DNA of 64,000 bases, from assembly GCA_023630585.1 (NCBI GenBank), contig CM042560.1, forward strand, positions 7,033,501 to 7,097,500, in the 5' to 3' direction. The translations under genes were made by a program, and so were the position numbers. This document shows, piece by piece, positions 13,301-21,308 of the stretch; position 1 is the first letter of the stretch; each line of letters opens with the position of its first letter. The DNA comes from Cranoglanis bouderius (lineage: Eukaryota; Chordata; Actinopteri; Siluriformes; Cranoglanididae). Below the pieces are notes generated by a model. It saw only the letters and a list, made by a program, of their open reading frames with translations. It ran no database searches and was not told the origin of the DNA.

Positions 13301-16300
13301 TAGGTACAGATTTATGCACGTATATGTAACTTTCCACATATGTGTACATTTAGATGATTTACTTGTGTCTAAAGACCTGGGTTTCAGTTGTGCACGTGTG
13401 CATGTATATGCATAGTGTCTGCTTGTTTTGTGTTTTACTTTGTTGTATGTGAGTGTGAGAGCATGAGGGTTCACTGTGCATGCGTTCTGCAGGTGGTGAT
13501 GAAGCAGAACGCCGCGATTGAGCAGCTGAAACAGAAGAAGGCCATGACGCCTGCAGAACGAGAAGAGAACCAAAGGTGAGTTTAGCAACACACTACAGAA
13601 ACCCTCACTTACCCTCAGCTTACGCTGGCACTGCTGCGCAGAAACGGGTCACTTTCTAACCCTTTACTGACGCACACAATACGTCACTTAGGATACTATA
13701 CACATCTCCTTCATACAGTAGCTCTAACTGTATATGAAGTCTGTTGTATGGTATATTCATTGTTTACATGTTACAGTTTTAGTGTTTGCATACAGATACA
13801 ATTTTTTGCCAGTGTAAATCATTTTCAGGCTTACCATCTGGGTAGCTCCTGTGACCTGTAGTTATAGACTCATGCATTTACTTTGCAGGTAATTTTTTCC
13901 CCAGCACAGCTGAGTAATTGAGCGTCCTCAAATAAATAGTCTAATCTAGCAAATCTACATAGGAAGCTAGGGTTTCTAGAAAAAATAAACCAGCTAATGA
14001 GTCTTGAAGTGATGCTTGACAGTAAGTACACAAGTGAATCACTTTTAACAGGAAGAATAAAAACTTCTGGATACATAGAAATAAAGTGACATTACATTTA
14101 AGGAAATGTGCCACACCTCTGCATTTTGTTGTATCTGCATTATTTACAAATCTGTTTATTTTACATCCATTGACACCAGTTCAGTTTTCAGTGTGGAGAT
14201 GATTACCAGTTTGGCCTCCAGTCACATTCACGTCACCGTGGCTCAAATGACATCATCAGCCATCTAGCGCCCTAATATATTTATCTATGGAACAAATGGT
14301 CTGGAAAATACGTTGACCTTTCCCTGACCCCGTACTTTCCCTTCACACCATTTGGCACTTGCCTTTCTACAACTTTGTATCATCCTTCTCCATTTTAACC
14401 CCATTTCCGACCCACTATGGTGCAACGTGTCAGATTTCCCACCCCCACCACTGTTGAATGAAGCACGACTGCAGGGTGATGTAGAGGCCATGATTTATCC
14501 CCTGAGCACATCGGGGAGTACATTTGCACCCAGCCACACACGTCCAAACTACACCTAGGACTAGTCTGTCTGTAGCCTGTCCTTTGTCTGTTGGTGTCTC
14601 TCTTTGGTATGCTTTTATTGAAGAATCTTGCAAATTCTAGACTACAGTTAGAAGTATATTTTCGGGGTAGCACATGATGGTACTCCATTAAAGTATATGG
14701 TAATGCACACTAGGTGGGATGCCAGTCCATCCACACATTCACACACTCAAACACACTTAGGGATAATTTAGCATAGTAAGTTTACCTGCCGGCGTATTTA
14801 TGGGATGTGGGAGGAAACCGGAGAACCCAGATGAAACCCTCATGCCAAGATCATACACCGAAACTCCACACCGATTAAAAGAAAATGATTATTAATGTGT
14901 AGGCTAATATATTTCCATAATAGTATTGTTTAGCTTTGTAAATAATTTAAACTCGTTCACAAGTAACTCTTTCAATGTTAAATCCAGAGAAGCTCCACTA
15001 CACCATCAGCCACTGTCAACACTGGAAAAAGGGGGAAGCAGACGAAGTGACCCTTTGTATTTGCGTCTCTCCTTGAAATGGCCATGTTATGTCATTTGTT
15101 TGTGTTCAACTTGGTAGAAATTACTAATAGTCAACAGGTTTCACAGTAGTAGTACTAGAACCTGCTGTCATCTTCTTGAAATGTATAATAAACTACATCA
15201 TTATAACAGAATAAAGTTGCGTGCTATAGACCAGAAGGTTGTACAGTGCTGTGAAAAAGGATTTGCCCCAACAATCATGCAATTGGCAAGCAACTAATTA
15301 TTTGTGTCACATATTTCATCTGTTGTTTCATAGGTCAGTGAAATCATGCAAACCTAAATCGTGCAACCCTAGTGTCCAGGGCTCCTGAGTGGCACAACAG
15401 AAAGGCCTTATCCTGTTTATCAGGATAACACGAGTTCGAATTCTGGCGTCACCACCGTCAGTGGCCAAGAGCTGTCTGTGAGCTCACGTATGTGGAAGAG
15501 GATAGATAGCGCTTTCTTCTGAGTGTTACGCTGCACTTTGACGCAGCATGAGTGGATAGTATGGTAAGGCAGTGGTGACTCAATGGTTAAGTCTCTGGGT
15601 TACTGATCAGTAGGTCGGCCAAGCTGCCACTGCACTACACTGCCAAGCTGCCACTGTTGGGCCCTTGAGGAAGGCCCTTAAATCTCTCTGCTCCAGGGGT
15701 GCAGTATCATGACTGACCCTGCGCTCTGACCCCAGCTTTCTAACAAGCTGGATGTATGTGCTGTAATGTATATGTGACAAACAAAGGCTTCTTCTTCTTG
15801 TAGTTGTTTGATAGTGGAGAGCTGGTTGGTGGGTGGGAATTGTCAGGTGACCAAATTGGGGAGAGAATGTGTATAGAATGGAGATTAGAGAACAGAAATT
15901 AATATTAATAATAGTGACAATCATAAATTAAAGTATAATAAAAACCATTTATCTTGTTTACCAACATTTCCTTCTCCTCTACGCCTGCTAAGATTTTCTT
16001 GTTAGCGTTGTTGCTACCTCTGTTTTTGAGATATTTAAGGTTTTCTGACTATTCCTTTTGTTTTTATATGCGCAAAATCAAATTTCACGTAAACATGCTG
16101 GGAGGAAGATTTTAGAAACTTGAATCTCTGATTCTCCTTCTCTATCTCTGCCTGCATCTCTCTGCACTTCATGCTGTGTGTCGTGTTGAGTCTGGGAATT
16201 ACGATTGCCCTTTGACCTCCACAGCTGGTGATCCCTCCATCTCAGCCCCCTTCCTTTTCCCACATGCGGTCAGTGTTATGAGAGCTGTGAGAGCCAATTG

Positions 16301-19300
16301 AAGAGCATCTGTCACAAGACCCGTCCCCCCCCACCCACTATAACATATTCCTGACATGAAATAACAAAAACGCCCAACTAGTGGACACACTTTCTCTCTG
16401 CCTGAGCCGAAATATCAAGTCCATGAGTTGTAATAAAGCCTAAAAAGTTAATGTGGCTAACAGTGAGTGGACATTAGTGAGGTATGCATGCCTCATGATA
16501 ACTCTTTCTGCTGTCCTAACCTGCAGTCGCCATCCTTTGATCATTTAATGCTTGGTTTCAATCACTGCTTTCTTCCTAAGAATTCATTTCATTGTTGGCT
16601 AAGTTAGCATTGCCATCTGAACTGTGTCTTTTATTGCTGCATCTACAGTGGGATAAAGCATGTATTTGTAGTGACAAACTTTAGACTAATGGCTTTGGGA
16701 GAGTATTTGAGTGCATTATAATCGACTAAGATCATAAACTTGAAAGGTACTAAAAGTTCAGGACAAACATAAGTCAACTAAATTGCATGCTTACACATTT
16801 TGTTTGCATCACATGGCCTTTTATAACCATTCCAAACATGAATTTAATCAGAGATGAGATTAAATTTCTCTCAGAACCTTTAGCACAGAAGAATTCAGGA
16901 GGCTTTTTTTTTTTTTTTTACTGTCTTATTTTCTGCTACATCTGTTGTGGAGACTCAAGCTGTTAAGATCGAATTAATTGTCTGATCTATCATCGGACAC
17001 CAAACACATCTTTGCTAATCAAATACATTTGAGATAGGAAGAAAATTGGGTAAATTTCACACCAGAACACTTAATTAGAAGCAGAACCATTAACTAAGTT
17101 AGGCCACATATGCTCTAACAAGAATTAAGTCTGATTTTAAACTTGTGTTCCAGGATGATCGTGTGTAACCAGGTGATGAAGTTCATCCTGGACAAGATCG
17201 ACAAGGACGAGCGGCAGGCAGCAAGGAAGCGGAAACGAGAGGAGACGGTGGAGCAAAAACGCAGCAAGCAGATGGCCGTTAAGCTCTCAGCCCTGCTCTT
17301 CAAACACAAAGAGCAGCTCAAAGCTGAAATCTTGAAGAAGAGAGCGCTGCTGGACAGACAGCTGCAGCTGGAGGTGCAGGTAAGCATGGGATGATGCGTT
17401 TGCCATAGCAGGACCTCTCGCTGCCTGTGTGTGTGAAGTCTAAATTTACATCCGTGTATGTGTTTTCGGTTCTGCAGGAGGAGTTGAGGCGAGATTTGGA
17501 GAAGATCTGTCGGGAAAGAGAACGAGCTCAAGCCGCCTCCGCTGCTGCTGCTGCCGCCGCCGCCGCCACTACTGCTCCCCAGGTCACAAGCACATCACCA
17601 TCAACATACAAACGCAAATATGAGGACGAGAACATGGCCAAATCGAAGAAAAAGAAGATGATCACAACTACCTCAAGAGAAACCAAGAAGGACACAAAGC
17701 TGTACTGCATCTGCAAGACGCCGTACGATGAGACCAAGTAAGATTTGACCGTTACCGCCTCAGCACGCTAATGGTGTGGATAAAATATGTCTTTATGTTC
17801 ACAAAATATGTTCAGAATTAAGCAATGCAAATCCCCTTACCCCAAATGTAGACAAGCAGCCAAGATATATGTGGTGCCTGAAGGTTCTTTAGTTAACAAA
17901 TAACACACGACTGTAGAGTCCAGTTTAGCATCATTTATATGCCTAAGCAATTGCGTCATATTCTACTGATGATGTCGTCTCACCCTCTCTCCCTCTGCTG
18001 TCGTAGGTTTTATATAGGCTGTGATTTGTGCACAAACTGGTACCACGGTGACTGCGTGGGCATCACAGAGAAGGAGGCGAAGAAGATGGACGACTACATC
18101 TGTGCAGAGTGTAAACAGGCACAAGACGGAACCACAGAGGAGCTCTACTGCATCTGCAGAACCCCTTACGATGAAGCTCAGTGAGTGTGTGTGATTGTGT
18201 GTATGTGTGAGGAAAGCACAAAGGAGCTCTCTGTTTATGTGTTTTAGAATGAAACATCACACTAGTTTAGTAATGCAGGGTCCAGAAGAACAGTCTCGCT
18301 TTGGTTAAGCTGTATGTGTAGTCACCCAAGGCCAAGGAACACGTGGGGTTCCATCCGGGAACAGAACGGGGAGAGAATTGAACACGAATTCTCAATTTCG
18401 GGGTTGATCAGTGGTTAAGTATCTACATCCTTGATCAGATTCTGAGTCCCAGAACCAGCAACATACAACAACCAGGGAGAGTGAAGGCTAACATGTGCTT
18501 CCTCTGAGATATGTAAAGACGGCCAACTGGTGCTCATGCTGTGTCAGAGTGCGGCGTAACATGCACAGAGAAAAGCACTATCCGCCCTCTTCTGCATACG
18601 TGTGATTGGCTAGAGTCATGATGATTGACAGGAGAGAGAGAGTATGCCATCCCTCCCACTCAGGGAGCACGACCAATTTTGCTCCCTTTGCCACGGATGT
18701 CGGTGACATCATCGGGATTCAAACTTGTGATCTTCCAGCAACGATCCTTTCTCCTTTACTTTTAATATTAATTCCAGTGTTTTTATCTTGAATTCAAACA
18801 CGTTTTCAGACTGAGCCACTGAATGCTGTTATTACCGTTCAGTTCTAACCAAGTCAGGAGATCATTGAAGCTGATTGGTGTTATCTGTTTTTTTTATAAA
18901 TAAAAAATAACCTACTGCAGCTTTAAAGTCTTATTAACTGCTCTGGTTGTCGTCAGGTTTTACATCGGCTGTGACCGCTGTCAGAATTGGTACCACGGCC
19001 GCTGTGTGGGGATCCTGCAGAGCGAGGCAACATACATCGACGAGTACATCTGCCCTCAGTGCCAGTCCACCGAGGACGCCATGACCGTCCTCACACCCCT
19101 CACAGAGAAAGACTATGAGGGATTACGAAGGATCCTTCGGTCACTACAGGTCTGCTACACATCTCTCTCTCTCTCTCTATCTCTCACTCTCATTTTCCTC
19201 TTGCAGCTACTTCCTTCTCTTTATCTCTCACTTCTCTCGCTGCCGTTCTTTCTTCCTGATAGCAGAAGAAAACAAATCTGGTATTGTTTTCTTCTCCTGC

Positions 19301-21267
19301 ACGCTTTATCTGATCAACCTGAACTTTGGAAGGCTTCCCAGGAGCGGTTGTCGTCTTTTCGCTTTCTTCATCCCTTCCATCTTCGCTTTTTCCTTTTCTT
19401 TCATTCTTACTCTCATGCCCTCCTGTTGAGGAATGAAAGGGCTTTAATTTTCTTCAATGTTGAAGCAGCTGCTTCCAATACACTTGACTGACCATGTGCG
19501 TGCTCTTGCTATATCTGTCCCTAGGCTCACAAAATGGCGTGGCCCTTCCTGGAGCCGGTGGACCCCGAAGATGCCCCTGATTATTATGGACTAATAAAGG
19601 AGCCTATGGGTAAGAAGCTAGCAGAGAGTTCATATATGTTACCGGAACATTTCAGACCAAAATATACTAGAAATGTATTCAATCAGCCAAAACTTGGCAG
19701 TATGCAAAATTTTGTTTGTACTAGAGCTACGTGGATAATGTTACTAGAAAATAAGGGAAGCATGTAGGACCTAAATTATTTACTCTGAAAGAAATGGTTT
19801 AGCTCATTTGTACTCAACACATTTTGAGGCAAAACAGTAGCTATAAGCTTGTCGTGCTCAGTGGCAGCATTGAACAATCTTAGTAGCTCCAGTGCAAAAC
19901 TAAATAAGCAAAGTACAGACACTAAACATTTAAGTTAATAGACGACATTACTTTCAGTTGACTTTTTGGCTGCTTTTGGATACAGGAAACCTTCACAGTG
20001 GGCTTAAATCCGCCGCAGTAACTCTGAAAACATTTTGTTAATACATATTGTTATTATTTAAGCTATAATGGAGGAAACATTGCCCTTGTTTGAGTCACAG
20101 CTGAATGCCTCCATCTTGAATGAGTTAAAATCAGGCCATCTGTGTCGATCATTGACCTGTGCTAACTCGTCTAGTGCAAACCGACCAGCAAACAGATGCC
20201 TAATGACTCAGCAACACACAAAAGACCATCAACATGTGTGCCGTCTTCAGAAACCCACCAGAGCTCTGTGCCTTAATCCTGATGTTCTTAAAGATTCCCT
20301 TTGATGCGAGTGAGAAAGAGGAGTGTGGAGAAAAACGGGTGAGAAATGTTGAGAGTGAGACCGATGAGGAGAAAGATATAAACAGAGGCAGAGAGAGAGA
20401 GAAGGTGAAAAGTACAAAGCAGAGATGTCTGCCTCTGTGAGGTGTAAACGTGATCTGTTTATTTGGATGTGCCTCTCGGTAGGTTGTCTATCTCTCTCTC
20501 TCTCTCTCTCTCTCTCAAAACAGCAGCGTAAACCCACGGTCACACCTTGAACGAAGTATAGAAAATTATAAAAGCAGAACAAAAAAAACAACAGCGAACA
20601 GAAATATTCTTTGTTGAAAGAAACTACCATCATATGCACTGCAGTTTTGCATCATTATCTTAATAAGAGAAAATCTATTTGTAGTTTTTCACTACTGCAG
20701 TGGAAACAGGATTTAAAAATTCCCACATTTTTCCTCCGGTTTCTCATTTATAGCCCAAAAAACTCCCATCTGACCTCTAAAATTTTACAAGGCCTGAATT
20801 TTACTGTTCTCTCGTTAGTGTGGATTGACGAGCCTGGTTGTCAGACAGACCAGCACAAATATGTGTTTTAACAACGTGGGAATGAACTAAGCTCAGCCCC
20901 TTCAATATTTCTGCATTAGTACTGGGTGCTCACTCTTTTGTTTAAAATGAATCCTAATAACTGGGGGAAAATTCTCTTCAGTGCACCTAAAAGTCGCAGT
21001 TTAATATTGGTCACAGTATGCACTACAGAAGGTTGAATACATGGTGACTCCAAACGTTTAATATTCCTGCCTTGTTTCAGATCTCTCAACGATGGAGGAG
21101 CGTCTGCTGAAGCGTCACTACAGTAAGCTGACTGAGTACGTAGCAGACATGACCAGAATCTTCGATAACTGTCGATACTACAACCCCAGCGACTCGACCT
21201 TCTATCGGTGCGCAGAGGTGCTCGAGACCTTCTTCGTCCAGAAGCTTAAAGCCTTCAAAGCTAGCAG

Positions 21268-21308
<41 letters not shown>

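Larger units (their letters stand above)
13576..17153 (+). other. bptf intron, 3.6 kb
   Basis: It contains a minus-oriented SINE tail (about 14690-14870), a solitary Tc1-type end (about 15241-15340, beginning TACAGTGCTGTGAAAAAGGA) and two adjoining SINE-like units (about 15365-15795). The part from 15960 to 17150 shows nothing I recognise. Confidence 0.6.

Noticed and set aside
15241..15340. Possible complete Tc1 element beginning TACAGTGCTGTGAAAAAGGA
   Set aside because: Only one terminal-like sequence is visible and no transposase or second end follows, so it is at most a solitary end.
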